A DNA stretch of 64,000 bases from Tetrahymena elliotti 4EA (GCA_000231825.2 JH720294.1:1485231-1549230), one strand, 5' to 3'. Counted from the first letter of the stretch, positions 37,142 through 50,033 are shown. Numbers and translations are program-made. The notes: generated from the sequence alone by a model not told the origin.

Positions 37142-40100
37142 TCAAAATAATACTACAAGCCTTTTAAATTTTCTAAATGTATTGCAATTAAAAGCTTTAT
37201 TTTTAATAATTTTTAACACTCTTAATTGGTTTGGTTGGTTATTATTTATCTAAATATATTATCCTATGTTAATTTAATTATTCTTACCAAAATTATCATG
37301 TTCATATTTGCTATTAATATAATCAAAACTTAACAATTAAGCAAAATTAAGAACTTGTGATAACAAATTTCCAACATTCTAAATATTTATGCTAAATCTA
37401 TGATCATCAATTTTAAGAATTTTTAAATTTTTGAAATTGGATAAATTAAGTATTTCATTTTTATAAGTATTTAATTTAATATTTAATTTATATGCTATAA
37501 ATGGTTTTGAGAAATCCAATAAATTAAAGCTAAAGCTATCACTAAGTTCTAAAAATTCTAATTTTTAAATCTATTAAAGAACGATATTTAATAAAGTGTA
37601 TTCATTATTTGTTTGGAGAAATTATTATTCCTTTTAGTTACTATTTTCATTTTATAAGTAATTACTAATTTAATTTTCATCTAAATTCACTTGAAAATTA
37701 AAATATTGTGAAAATACTTTCAATTCAGTTTTATTTAATTTGAAAGTACCTTTTAATAATGATAACAAAGTTCTTGTAACTTTATTTCTACAATAAATAT
37801 CAAAAAAATTGTAAGTAAAATGATGAACAGCAGTTTTTATTAAAGTAGGGTTATTTCCATTTAAATGAATAGAAAGTTTTATTTACTTATTTTTACATAA
37901 TTTTTACAAGTTCCTTATTAATTTGTCTTCACTTAAGTTATCTAAATTAAATTATACACTCACAGAACATAGTGTTTACATCATCATTAAATTTTCAAAT
38001 TATAGAATAAAATCCTCTGTGAAGCATGGTATTTTAGATAATTATAAGTCAATTTTATTGCAACAATACAATTTTGAAAGTGCTTTTTATAACTACATAG
38101 TATCATTTTATGAATTTATTATTTATCTATCTTGATTAACAAATTATAAACTTAAATCTTTCAGGTAACTAGGATTGATTTAATTCATCAGATTTACAAA
38201 AAATGATTATGCATCAAGGTCATAATAACTATAGATATTTAATTTTTTTATTTTTATAGAATTGGTGGTAGAGAGATTAATTTCATTCAAAGGGATTTTA
38301 TTTTTTGGGCTCAAGATTTCTTATAAACTTGCCCATTCAGCTGAATGAACAGATAAACTTTCAACAAAATCAATGTTTGGGAAAAAACTTTCTAGTAAGT
38401 AGAAAAGAAAAGGAAATCTTCTATCAATTTTTTTACAAACTTTGTAAGAACTATCAATATTTTTAATAAAGAGTGAATCAAATATAAATTTTACTTCTTT
38501 TATCTATTCTGAAATAATTAATTCAAAATATGAAACAATTTTAATGTTCCTGAAACCCTTGAAGATACAAATCAAAATGAAAAATGAAAATTCTTTGAAA
38601 AAGATTTTTAATTAAATGGGTTATTTATTAATTTGTTCTGCTTTAATTCTCATGCATTTGAGGCCTGCATCGCATTTTATTTCTAATTTAGTAACTTCGC
38701 TTAAGCTCTCAGTTAGTTTTAGCATATTTTCAACTATTTTTTCATCTTCATACAGTTTTTCATCAAACACAAATGCAACATCAATTTTTCTTATTTTTTT
38801 TTTAATTTAATCAGACAAATAAATAAAGAAATCTGACGAAAGGGAAGGGACTTTTTCTAGATGAAGAGATAAAGATTGTATCTCTTTGAAATTTACTAAG
38901 GCATTTTCTAATTATTTTGTTTCCTATTCATAGAGCTTTTTTGTGTACAAAAATTGAATTACCAGATCTTGGAGATCTTTCCTATTGAAAGACGTCAAGA
39001 AATGTTAGCTTGAGAGAAGGTTTTATTCACAGTTCAACATTTTAACAACAAGGATACGAATTAAATTATCATTAAACTTAAATCCATATTAAGTCTGGCC
39101 CATTATAGCCAATTCAACAAAATCAATTCTTCCAATGTGTTAAAAAAAGACATTTAATTGTTAAATTAAATTTTAAACATTTTTTGATTTAAAGTTTTGA
39201 TAATATAATTTAACTTAATTGTGCTTATCATCAATAAACTCAATTTTTATTTCACCCTCATTTAAGAGTAAATGTATTTTTTATAAATTGTCAAATAATG
39301 TTGCTAATAATCTTAGTAAATTAGCAAAGGCATTTTCAGATATGTTAGTTTTCTCGATATTTATATCAATCGAGCTGTCTCTTTTTGTTTAGTATATATT
39401 TTTTAATTCTTCTATATCTAATACTTCAATGTCTTCACAGTTATTCACTTTCATCTAAAATGATTTTAATTCTCTAAAATTCTTTAAATTTTCTAACGAA
39501 TCTTGAAGCAAATTATCAAGATTTTTTAACTCAATAAAATTATATCTAACTTAATTAAGAGTATTATTTTTAATATTTTAGATGGGTTCTCTTGAACTAT
39601 TGCAAAAGGTTTAATTTTCTAATTCTAGAGAAAAGAAAGCCAATCTCATTGAAGAAAAGGTTTATAGCAAAGGTTGATACATAATTAATTCATTATTATT
39701 AGAAATAGAAAACTAAACCTACTCTAATTAGGTTAGTTGATTGAAATCAAAGCACATTCTCTCTATTTACTTATGATTAATTTAATTGTCTCTTATTTTA
39801 AGATTTAAATTTATTAGATTTTTAGATAAACCAATAATTGAGTTTATTGCTGTATTACTATTATTGGCTAAAACAATTTTATTTATTACCACCTATAAAT
39901 TCTTTAGCAAAGGGATTTTTTTGATTTAATACATTTTTGAATCTAAAGTTGAATTTTTTTGCTCGAATTCATCAAAATCAAGAACATTATCATCGAACTG
40001 TAACTCCAATCTTTCTAAACAGCTCAAGTTGCTAATATTTTTTATCAAAAGCATGAAAGAAGTTAAAGAAACCCTATTTTCATACCCAATAGACAGCTGA

Positions 40101-40324
40101 AACTTTTTAGTCTTTGGAAATTTATTGATAAGATCAAATAATCTTAATAAATTATCTCTATTTCTAATATTTGATTGAACAAGTAGAAATATTAGTTCTT
40201 CAACTTGCTCATCCTTCTCTTATGATTCTACTAATTTCAAGAACTCATGATCTAATTATATAAAAGAAGGATATATAACGCTAAATAAATTTTCCTTTCT
40301 TATGAATTCCACGTTTTAATTCAT
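37142..40324 (-). CDS. Intronless 1,060-residue LRR-like paralogue B
   Basis: One uninterrupted frame of 1,061 codons, ATG at 40324 to TGA at 37144-37142. It starts MNQNVEFIRKENLFSVIYPS. Segments such as LKNLQVVINKIVL, LINLNLKIRDNQ, LEQVQFSISNNNEL and FRELKSFQMKVNNCEDIEVL give the same irregular LRR-like pattern as paralogue A, in the same order over the whole length. The C-terminus is FKRLVVLF. The two proteins clearly derive from a local tandem duplication but are well diverged. No catalytic residues, membrane segment or signal peptide were seen. Lack of introns over 3.2 kb contrasts with the intron-rich LRR genes 15 kb away. Function unknown. Confidence 0.85.
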
Positions 40325-40630
40325 TTTTTTTAAGATTTGTTTTTTTTATTGTTTTGATTTATTAATATTTACTTCAATATTCGAATTTTTCTACTAAAAA
40401 GAGTCAAAGCCTATTAGAATATATATCTATTTGGTTTTAAATATTGTAAAAAAATAAATATTTTTTAAGAATCAATAAAAGAATATGTGCTTTATTCTTC
40501 TCTTACTTTCTCTTATAAATTAAAAAAAATAACTACTTCTTCATGATTTTATTTTGATGGAAATAATGTTTTATTTTATAAATAATCAAAAGGTTTATTT
40601 TACAATAATAAGCTTTTTCAATTTGTATCA
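40325..40630. other. Short divergent spacer
   Basis: AT-rich upstream DNA of paralogue B and of the small plus-strand ORF. No other feature was seen. Confidence 0.4.
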
Positions 40631-40843
40631 ATGAATCCTAATAAATAATTAACTCATGATTATTTCTAATAAAAATTAACTCATTTTTCTAAATTGGTTG
40701 ATTCTATCAAAATGTAAAGCTTTTTATTCAAAGATAATTTATTTAACTAAGCAACTAAATTAGGAAGGAATTATTTTGTCCAAACAAAAAAATTCTATGT
40801 TGATATGATAGATCCTAAAATTTTAATATTATTTACTGTTTGA
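40631..40843 (+). CDS. Small hypothetical protein (70 aa)
   Basis: An open frame from ATG to TGA. It reads MNPNKQLTHDYFQQKLTHFS, continues through QATKLGRNYFVQTKKFYVDM and ends DPKILILFTV. The amphipathic, evenly mixed composition looks coding rather than random. It has no recognised domain and no signal peptide. It could also be the first exon of a longer gene or an upstream reading frame of the mitochondrial protein at 41214. Confidence 0.4.
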
Positions 40844-41213
40844 TAGTTTAATAAAGAGAATTTTTTTCACCTAAACAACTAATTAGGTAATATTAATTAA
40901 AAATATTCTTAGAAATATTTTATAATTTTATTAAATTAAATTATGTAAAGTAATTAATAATATCTAAAATACATAAATCAAATATAAATCAATTAATTCA
41001 AAAAACTACTTACTTATTCGTTTAGAAATGGGATTATAAAATATATCAAGCTGACATTTTAAAAACTTTTTTTAGTTTGTGAGACGTTTTGGAGAGAAAG
41101 AAATTTTAAAAGTTTTTATTGAGTAATTTATTTATTATTTGTTAATATTTGAAAGTAGTATATTCCTGATAAAATTAGAATCTTCGATTGAAAATTTGTT
41201 ATTATTTTTAGGT
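40844..41213. other. AT-rich spacer
   Basis: 5' flank of the mitochondrial-type gene. A TTTTTAG immediately before its ATG region could be the acceptor of a 5'-UTR intron, but no donor was fixed. Confidence 0.35.
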
Positions 41214-42050
41214 ATGATTTTGGTATAAAGAATTAGAGCTTCTAAAAAACTTGCAGGAGCAATTTAAAGAAATTTTAGTTACGTAAGTGAGAAGGATTTG
41301 TTAGATCGCGTGCCATACAATTTTGGAGGAGTTAAAGCTCAAATTAATCCAAATAGCACATATAAAGTTTACTAGTTATTGCATTCTATTTTTAATGATA
41401 AATTGGATCATGGATTCAAGTTCGCTTATGAATCTTTCTTAGACGCATTTGAAAATCACGATTTAGAATTCTTTTAGGAAACTGTTGAGCCCAATTTATA
41501 CTTAAAAATCGAGAGAGGATTTGAGTTCCTTGAATAAAAAGGATTGAAAATACGCTAATAAAATAAGAATAGCAAATTTGATATTGCCTATAATAGTTTA
41601 GAAATACATAATGGAGTCTTTGTTGATAGACAAAAGAATCCTTCAGGTTTAAGAAAACAATCACTTCAAATGTTTGACTATGCTATATTTAATTTATACA
41701 CATCAAACGATATGGGTGCAGCATTCCCCTTTTAAGGTTTGGTTAGCCGTCCTATCTTGTAAATTGGACTTTATCTTAGTTCCTCTCGTAAACTCTACCT
41801 TGAAGACTAGAATGGAAAAATAGTAGCAGGGGAAAACTCAAATATGAATTAAACCCATAAAATAGTATTTGAAACAGATCCAGGTGAAGCATCTCCTTTA
41901 GGCAGCTCATAACTTTTCAGCATGTTAAGTGGTTTCTAAACAAATACAAATAAAGAAAAGTTATTCAAGGATATTTTCATTGGAAATGACTCTTAATGGA
42001 AAATTACAGATGTCGATAACTTCTTGAAAGGAAATCCTTTTACAAAATGA
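41214..42050 (+). CDS. Mitochondrial protein with Tim44/mL45-like domain
   Basis: A single-exon gene of 278 residues. The N-terminus MILVQRIRASKKLAGAIQRN is Arg/Lys-rich, lacks acids and looks like an amphipathic mitochondrial targeting peptide. The part around residues 55-100 (YESFLDAFENHDLEFFQE…LYLKIERGFEFLEQ) resembles the NTF2-like fold shared by Tim44 and mitoribosomal protein mL45. The remainder (FVDRQKNPSG, HKIVFETDPGEAS) is beta-rich and unassigned. Likely a matrix or inner-membrane protein: a mitoribosomal, import or respiratory-complex accessory subunit. The family link is inferred from residue pattern only. Confidence 0.75.
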
Positions 42051-42652
42051 AGAAACTAAAAATAGCATCAAATTTTTACAAATGATAAACAGATAGATAG
42101 ATAGATAGATAGATAGATTTCTCATCATTTCAAATTAAACTTAATAAATAAATAAATCAATAAACAATTTAAAAAATTATCTATATTTATTTATTAAAAA
42201 CTTTAGTCATTTTATTCAAAAAATATGATTATAAACAACTAATTAATTATTCAACATTCATAATATATAATTTATTTTCAAAAATGAGGATTTCTTTAAA
42301 AAGTATCTCATAGAAATAATCTAGTTTTTAAGGATTTTTTAAAAGATTATCAACAAATATTCTTTTCTTGTGCTTTCTTTACTTTTACAAAATTAAAAAA
42401 AATGGCTATTATTTTATTTAGAATTAAAATTTAACTTCAACAAAAATAAATATTTATTTTAGTTGAAAATAAAAAATCATTTTTCATTTAAGCAAAAGAA
42501 AAGAATAAGAAATTAATTTATTCAAAAAGTGTTTTGAAATTTATAGAGTTTAAATTTATTGATTTGAGATGCTTTTACTTAATTACACATTGGTTTCTAT
42601 TACTAACTAGATAAAAATAAAATATAAAGATTTAAATATTTTTGCTTTTTAT
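42051..42652. other. Convergent spacer with GATA microsatellite
   Basis: 3' flanks of two converging genes. An (AGAT)n tract lies at about 42086-42117. Otherwise AT-rich without exons. Confidence 0.6.
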
Positions 42653-43393
42653 TCAAAATCCAAACATGTATGCACTCAAATCTTCTACAATATGTTAAAT
42701 GTAGTTATCAACTGACTTGTCTAAATATTAATCACGCTTCTTTTTCAATTTAGGATCTTTATTCTATTCTTCAATGTATTTTCTAATTTTTGTGAAAGTA
42801 TCCAAACGCTTTTGAATAAACCAAAAAAAATATTTAACTAGTAGAAATACATGATTTATGTATTTATTCAAAAATAAAGTAAAATATTGTTTTTTATTTT
42901 TATATTTATTTATAGAATTGTCTTCATAAAATAAAGTTTTATTACAGGCCCAATGATTGATCCTAATATTTTTAAATTTTCAGTCAAAGTTTAAGGATTC
43001 TTTTCATGTATCTACTTGATTATGTTTACGTAAAGGCAAATATTTCTAAGTTTTTCACCAATCTAAACAAAATTAGGTTTTTCTTCACTAACTATTGATA
43101 ATAATTACATAAAAATATATTTTTATTCCATTTTTATTAGAAATTAAATATTTACTAAATCTCAAAACGCATCCAAGGTTGTACCCAACCATCTCTGAAA
43201 CCTTTTCAATATTCATAGATTTCTAAAACTCAATTTCAGTTGTTTGCTTCCTGTTTTCTGCTATAACTTCCTTTGCTAATTATACAGGATTTGTATAATA
43301 CTTCATTTTTGCCTAATAAGATTTTTTAAACAAAAATGTTCTTGCTAAAGCGACACCTGCAAAACAAATTATAATTATAATCCAATCAAGCAT
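42653..43393 (-). CDS. Membrane-anchored protein of unknown function
   Basis: A three-exon gene of 179 residues: 43393-43156, 43091-42946 and 42808-42653. Junction phases agree and the sum is 540 nt. The first ~20 residues (LDWIIIIICFAGVALARTFL) form a signal anchor. The rest is helical and charged (LAKEVIAENRKQTTEIEFQK, IRKYIEEQNKDPKLKKKRDQ), ending DLSAYMFGF. The orientation suggests one N-terminal membrane segment with a cytosolic or lumenal helical domain. No known family recognised. Confidence 0.7.
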
Positions 43394-43876
43394 ATTTATT
43401 TTCTTTGATATCTCAAAAATTTCAGAATTTTAAATTTAATTATGATTTTTAACAATTTAATTAAATCTTTAGAGTTTTTAAAGGTTTTCAACTTAAACAA
43501 ACATAAAACAAAATAGAATATTTTTTAAACAAGTTCTTTAATGATTTAAATGTTAAAAATGCAAATTTCATATTTATCATTTATTTTTTTATTTTATTCG
43601 TATAATTAACATATCACATTTTTAATATATTTTTTGAAATATAAATTTATATTTGATGAAGGTTAGAAATCCTTTACATATATTTTAACTTTTTTATTTT
43701 TATTAAAATTTATTTTTCTATTGAAAATATTTAGATCCTTTTGAGTGAGATATATAATGCCCAGCTTAAGATTTAATTAATAAATAAATTATTTTAATTG
43801 TTTATAAATTATTTTTTTTTTGAAAGGAATTATATAACATATAAAAATTTCTATTCAGAACTGCAGATATGAATGA
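43394..43876. other. Divergent spacer
   Basis: AT-rich promoter region between the membrane-anchored gene and the plus-strand acidic protein gene. No other feature was recognised. Confidence 0.5.
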
Positions 43877-44938
43877 ATGAAACTTTTATTATAAAACAGG
43901 AAACAGCAATAAAAAGATGAAATTTTAATTTAAATTGAATTTGATTAGATATTATTTGATAAGCAGTAAAAAAGCATTGAATTGCTCAAAATTAATAAAT
44001 TAATAAAAAATTCGTAACAACTTGAAATTATATAAGAAATGTAATAACATAATCATTTACAAAGGGAGTACTAAGATTAAGATAATTTTTAATAATTATC
44101 AGAAAATGATGAAAATGAAATAGAAGAAGAGGAATACTTCTCATAAGATGATGAATTTAATGAGGATGATTAACAATAGTAGTATATCTAAAGAAAAGAA
44201 GTTGAATTGAAGAGAAGATATAATTTATATGATATTTTGAAGTAGTATAGAGAGGAAGGAGAGCATTAACCAGTTTCTCGCTTATTCTATGCAGCATATT
44301 ATAATGAAGCAGCACTTTAGCAATAAAATATTGAATTAGACACATATATGCAAGCAAAAATTAATCAACTCTAAGATACTCTTAAAGAGTAGTTCTAAGG
44401 ATACTTTTTGATTAAAGGTTGTTTCTCCATCCATCTTTTAGAAGCAGAATCAAATGCTCTCAATGAATTTGTTAAAGAATTGCATAGCGATTATCATAAA
44501 GAGAAATCAATTTATTAAAACATTAACATCATCGCATTCACTGAAGAAAATTCAAACAGATTCTACAACAAATGGTACTGCGATAATATTTACTAGGCTG
44601 GACCTACCCTTTCATAAGAAATCGATAAAGTAGAAAAGCAGGTTTAAGATAGAAGTTGGGAAATATTTAATCAAGTTTGTTAGGCAGGCTCAAAGTACTC
44701 TTAAAAAGGAACATCAAAAAAATAATAAAAACTTGCAACTGAAATAAATATTTCCACTGATGATATGTCTCTTTTGATGTCTAAATTTTTCACTCATATA
44801 GATGACTATTACAATCTCTATCTAAGTGATATTGAAATTCAATTAGATACTGAACTTCAATATCCTTACCAACCATCTCTTATTAGTATATTAGAATTCT
44901 CTACTTTAGGAAAGCTTGGCAAATTAGATGCATATTGA
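43877..44938 (+). CDS. Acidic protein of unknown function, TEX47-like
   Basis: A single-exon gene of 353 residues with the start at MKLLLQNRKQQQ (an earlier ATG runs straight into TGA). The first 120 residues are Gln-rich then strongly acidic (ENDENEIEEEEYF). A central block (about 165-240) reads GYFLIKGCFSIHLLEAESNA then LNEFVKELHSD. This pattern of 'accept/loss-of-turn, hydrophobic strand, Leu-Glu-x-Ser/Glu-rich helix' recalls the TEX47/BLUF-like ferredoxin fold. The C-terminal part (DDMSLLMSKFFTHIDDYYNL) is helical. Family assignment is tentative; it may be a ciliary protein, since TEX47-type proteins occur in ciliated organisms. Confidence 0.7.
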
Positions 44939-46303
44939 AATTAATTTGCATTAAAACTTTAGCCATTATTATTAATATTATTATTGTTTTTCTAAATTTG
45001 TGTTTTATAAATTTTTAAATAGCATTTTTAAATTGCAAACAAATTTAGACATAAAATACTCATCTTCTTAGACTATAAATATTTTTAAAATATCCATAAA
45101 TAAATTCAAATCAATTTAGCTGCTGATTAATTTATTATTGTATTGATCATGTATATCTCACCCTTGAATTATTCTAAATTGAAATCACTAATAATAAATA
45201 TTAAATTTTAGTTCTATTTAAATAAAACAGAATTATTTATCTTTAAGATTTATTCAGATTAATTATTTTCTTTTTAATCTTTTTATCAAACATTTTTTGA
45301 ATTTAATCAAAACAAATATCTATTATTAAAAAAATAAAATACCTTTTATTCTAACATCTTTAAATATTTAAACAATAAATTAAAATTAATTTAAAAATCC
45401 AAAAAATTTTTTTAAACATAAATACATTTCCAAAAATAAAAATCTATTTAAGAAGCTAAACCTTTTTATTTATCATAGGAAATAAATAATCTTAAACTTA
45501 TTATTTTGGAAGATTTTAAAAATTAAAAAATTTACTTCTTTATTAAAATGATCTTTAATAGTTGTTTTGGTTTATGATTGAAAAGGGTAAGAAAAGTTAG
45601 TTAGTTAGTTTATTCAAAAATGTTTATTAAAAAAATAATTTTAATTTGTATTAAATAAAAATATAAATAATGTTTGCAATAACATTTTAATGCTTTGCTA
45701 TCACATAATATGTGTAAAAATTGATTTTACTAGCTAATTTAGTTGTTTGATTAACAAAGAGTGTTAAATGTAGAGAAATATTTGAAATAGATTTGAAGTA
45801 GACTTTATAATAAATGAAATATGGTAAGATAATTAAAATTAGCATGAAAAAAGTGGCGGAATTATGGAGAATGAAAAATAATGCATAATATTGATTAGTT
45901 GTGTTGTCTAGTAAAAAAATTAAAGCGGATTTTAAAAGATATATTTTTTTGTAAACAAATGGTTGTATAACAAATAGATTTATAAATTAAAAATTGTCAA
46001 GAATTGCCATATCTTATTTTAACAACTCATATATTGGCTTGATATATCTATTGACTAACAAACACAATTATCAATTACAAGTAAAAGAGCTAACAAAACA
46101 TACATACATAGATAGATAAATAGATTGATTTCACTTAAAAATCTAAACGAATTAGGTAGGGATTTTAAGATCTTTCGCAAAAAATAAAAAATAAAGAAAT
46201 ATATATTTTTTTCGAATAAAAATATTTAAAATTCTTTTTAAAGAAGAAAAATAAAAGACAAAGAAATCTATAGATACTAAATTAGCATTCATAAATAAAT
46301 AAA
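44939..46303. other. 1.4-kb intergenic region
   Basis: AT-rich sequence with TTAG/TAGT repeats near 45596-45610 and a GATA patch near 46108-46120. It holds the promoter of the GST-domain gene. No coding exon was recognised on either strand. Confidence 0.6.
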
Positions 46304-47223
46304 ATGGAAGTCTTTTTAGATAACACCCCTGAAAGTTTTTTGGTTGAGGTTTATGCCCACTATACAAATTTAGTTCATAGAAAGAAGGTTAACCTTATTA
46401 GATTAAGCCCAGCTGCACAATAATTTATTAAGCAAGGCGACTTAAAGATCCCTAATTTACCATGCTTAATTACTCCATCAGAAATTATTTCTAATCCAAT
46501 TTCTATTTGCGTTTATTTCAGTGACATCAGTTTCACCACTAAGATTATGATTGGAAAAGAAAATGATTCATAAGTATGTTTTTAGTTAGATTTAGCTTAA
46601 AAAAGCAGATTTGCTCATCTTATTTATTAGAAATTAGACAATACTCATAATCATTATTTAATAAATAGTTCTTGTCATACTTTGATTAATGCAAGAGAAT
46701 TCAAAAGAATCAAGAAGTCCAATTAACTGTAAATTGATAATATTAGATCAAAAATAGCTGATTATATTAATTATGATATTTTTCATTTAGAGTTTAAACA
46801 AAGATTTGGAATCTAAGGTATTTTTAGTTGGTACTCACATTACTTTAGCTGACATCATACTCTTTGCATATACTTATCATATAATTACTTGTTTTGATGA
46901 TGCCTCTAAATGGAAATTCAACAATCTTTTCAGATGGTAAATCAAAAATTCTTTTGTTTTTTAAATAAGATTTTCAATCTTCTCAAAAAATTTTCTTTAA
47001 ATTATTCATTTATTTTTTAAAAATTATAAGGTATAACAATGTTTAAAACTTAGACGGAATCAAGGAATTCATTTAAAATACTAATAGATCTTTAAGTACT
47101 TATCCTGAACCTGTTATTGAAAATGAAGAATGTAAAATAATTAAAAAATGATATTCATAATTAAATTATTTTTAAATTAAATAATTAGCTGGTGCTAAAG
47201 GAAAAGGTGGAAAGAAGAAATGA
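46304..47223 (+). CDS. GST-C-like domain protein (AIMP3/EEF1E1- or eEF1-gamma-type)
   Basis: A four-exon gene of 234 residues: 46304-46728, 46793-46936, 47031-47131 and 47189-47223. The N-terminal ~140 residues (MEVFLDNTPESFLVEVYAHY…) have no clear thioredoxin-like active site. Residues 145-210 are a typical GST C-terminal helical domain (LNKDLESKVFLVGTHITLAD, then FRWYNNVQNLDGIKEF). The tail is GAKGKGGKKK. A GST-C fold plus a Lys-rich tail is what AIMP/Arc1p-type cofactors of aminoacyl-tRNA synthetases and eEF1 subunits use for complex assembly. No EMAP-II tRNA-binding domain follows. A role in a synthetase or elongation complex is inferred; glutathione transferase activity is unlikely. Confidence 0.75.
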
Positions 47224-48391
47224 AAGTTATGACTATGAACTTACTTGTTTAAAATAAATTAATATAAACAAATATTATTTTTTAGCAAAGAATATTACTA
47301 ATTAAATTATATATAGCTTTTTGTAGGATTTAAGTTAAAAACTATCAATCAATAAAATTATTTACTTAGCAATTATTCTTTTTAGAAAAATTATTAAAAG
47401 GTATTAAAAAGCTATTTTACACAGTATTCAATTATATAAGTATTATGTAATTGGGTTTTTCTTTAAGAAATACTTTATCCCTAATTTGCAAATAATTAAA
47501 AAATAGAAAATAAATATTCTAACTCTTTTTTCTAAAAAGGTTAATTTAGGAAAAATATTTCTCATAAATAGTAAGAAAATTTAAAAGTGAAAATCATTTA
47601 GCCACACTATTAGTTTAGTTTAGTTATTCAACTAATATTTAAGATAAATCTATTTTATTAAATATTTAACTAACCATTATTTCATTCTTTTTATATGAAA
47701 AAATATGTTATTTTGGTTTAAATATTTTTTTTAAAAATTTTAATTCATCTAAATAATAGAATTTTCTGCACATCTTCTTTATTATTAATCTTCTAAATTT
47801 TTTCAGTAAATGAATGAATATTTAAGATTATTCATTAAATGATGTATTCAATAGTATTTTTTTTAATTGAAATAAAATTAAAAAGATAATTCTTTAAAAT
47901 ATTGCTTTAAAATATGAGAAATCTTAAAGATATTTGATAACTGTTTAAGCTTTTAAAATTAAAATTTTAAACTTATTTATTTTCAGTTTAAAAAAAGCAA
48001 ATTTCTAAATTTAAAATGAAGGAATGAAGGAAAAAATGTAAAAGATTTTCTAACAATTTATTTAAGAATAATTTACCTGAAATTAAATTTTAAGCTATTT
48101 TTGAATGATTTAAATTAAAAGATAAATTTAATTTCTCGATACATATAGAAAAATAACATATCGTATAGAAAATTTGTGTCGTAATTTATTAGGATATTAC
48201 ATCAAATAAGTATGAATTTTATATTCCAAATTTAAATAATTTCTCGAAAAGTAAGAGAACATAGAAAATTTTTAGCCATAATTTATTAGGGATATTACAT
48301 TTTTAAAAATAGTGTATGAATTTCTTTTCCAAATTTAATTAAATAAATATTTTTCTCATATTAAGAACACAAGATTAATTTTCTGAAAGAA
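47224..48391. other. Intergenic upstream of second P450
   Basis: AT-rich. A ~110-nt segment occurs twice: ATTTATTAGGATATTACAT near 48185 and ATTTATTAGGGATATTACAT near 48280, each followed by a GTATGAATTT motif. This is a short promoter-proximal duplication upstream of the P450. No exon was seen. Confidence 0.5.
48180..48345. repeat. Short direct duplication upstream of P450
   Basis: Two copies, about 48140-48240 and 48241-48345. Each has AACATA(T/G)…GAAAATTT…G(T/C)C(G/A)TAATTTATTAGG(G)ATATTACAT, then TATGAATTT and CCAAATTTAA, about 100 nt apart. This could be a duplicated regulatory module. Confidence 0.55.
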
Positions 48392-50033
48392 ATGTCTTTT
48401 TTAGTTAATCTTGCTTTTTTGGCTACAGGAATAGCCATATATTTAATCCTCAGGATTATTATTCTCCCAAAACTAAAAATGAATTCCTTGAAAAAGAAGT
48501 ATGGTGAAAAAGTGATAGTTATGTATAATTTTGGTTCAGGACTTATTACTGAAAAGAAGAAGAGCTTAAAAAAAGAAGGTGATAGTCTTGGAGTTATTCG
48601 CAAGCTTTTATGGAATAATCCTAAGGCTTAGGTTATTATTCATAATAACCTCTCAGGATAAGTAGCTTACACTTTTATTGATCCTGAACTTATTAAATAA
48701 GTTCATTAATAGCCAGAAAATTTTGTGAAATAAGCTAAACATCCTGTTGTAATAAGCTTATTTTCCAAATCTATTCTTTACTAGAGTGGAAAAGAGTGGT
48801 AGGTTTTAAGGTAGTTCTTTGGTAAATTTTTTAATTTTTAAGAAATAAAGAACTACTTTTAAATCATCAAAGAAACTTCAGATGTAGTATTTGGGTCTAT
48901 TAATAATGATTTCACAAATCATTCTTTGATAGAAATTTAAGTCATCAAAACTTGTGAAAGGGTAACATCTGAAGTTATATTTAAAGCATTTTTCGGTTTT
49001 AACTCTAGCAATTTTAAATCAGCTAACTCAAATGAATCAAACTATTAACTGGCTTAAGAAATCAAATCAATAATAACAGATTCAATTGCTACTATTTAAA
49101 ACAATAAGTTAGCTTTTGTCAAATTTTTGATTTTCAAAAAGAAGAGTTATGATATTTTACCTCTTAAATGTGAAAGAGATATTTTAGATCGCTTAAAAAA
49201 AGTAAAAGAAGAATGTGATAAATATGTCTAATTAAGGAAGCAATAATTACTTAAGGATCCTACCCTCTATTAATTTAATTTTTTAGACCTCTACTTAAAG
49301 GAAATTATTTAAAATAAAAATGAGGATATCAAAGAAGAAAGCATTATTGATAACTTTTTGGCCCTGGTCTTTGCTGGAACAGATACAACTGCAAACATGG
49401 TGGGTACATCTATTTATTATCTTTCATAGAACCCCGAAATGTAAAAAAAAGCTAGAGAAGAAATTTTAGATGTGTTAAGAAAAAAATAAAAATTTTAAAA
49501 TGTAAAAGATCTACTTGATAGTATAGCTTTTGAAGATATTTCTAGTTTAAATTACTTAAACTCAGTTTTAAAAGAGTCTCTAAGGTTAATTCCTCCTGCT
49601 GTAAACGTATTCCCTAGAAAAGTTATTTAAGCAATAAAAATAGGTGAATTTCAATTGAATAAAGGAAATTCAATTAATACCAATTTCATTTGTGGTAATT
49701 ACAATCCAGAGGTATTCACTAATCCAGAACAATTTGACCCTACGAGATGGATGAATGAAAAAGAGTATTTTTTTGTTAATTTAATTTTAATAAAATTTTA
49801 TTTTTAAAAAAACTAGAAAAAAATAATTTAGCTTCACGCCATTTTCTCTTGGACCTAGAAATTGTATAGGACAGCATTTAGCTATGATAGAAGGAAAATG
49901 CATGTTAGCTTTTATTTTACTGAATTTTGAAATAATTCCTAATCCTTCTGTCAAAGTAAGAAAAGAATTTAAAGCTACTTATAGATTATAGCCAGACAAT
50001 CTTGTGTACTTTAAAAAATTGGAAGTTTCTTGA
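48392..50033 (+). CDS. Cytochrome P450 monooxygenase (second copy)
   Basis: Two exons (48392-49764 and 49832-50033) give 524 residues, the same length as the P450 at 2368-3942. The N-terminal anchor is [20 protein letters not shown]. The I-helix is FAGTDTTAN, the K-helix KESLR, the meander region is FDPTRW, and the heme loop is [14 protein letters not shown] with its cysteine ligand. The single intron (49765-49831, 67 nt) sits just before the heme loop. The enzyme should be ER-anchored and use NADPH-P450 reductase; the substrate is unknown. It is clearly diverged from the other copy outside the signature motifs, so this is not a recent duplicate. Confidence 0.95.
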
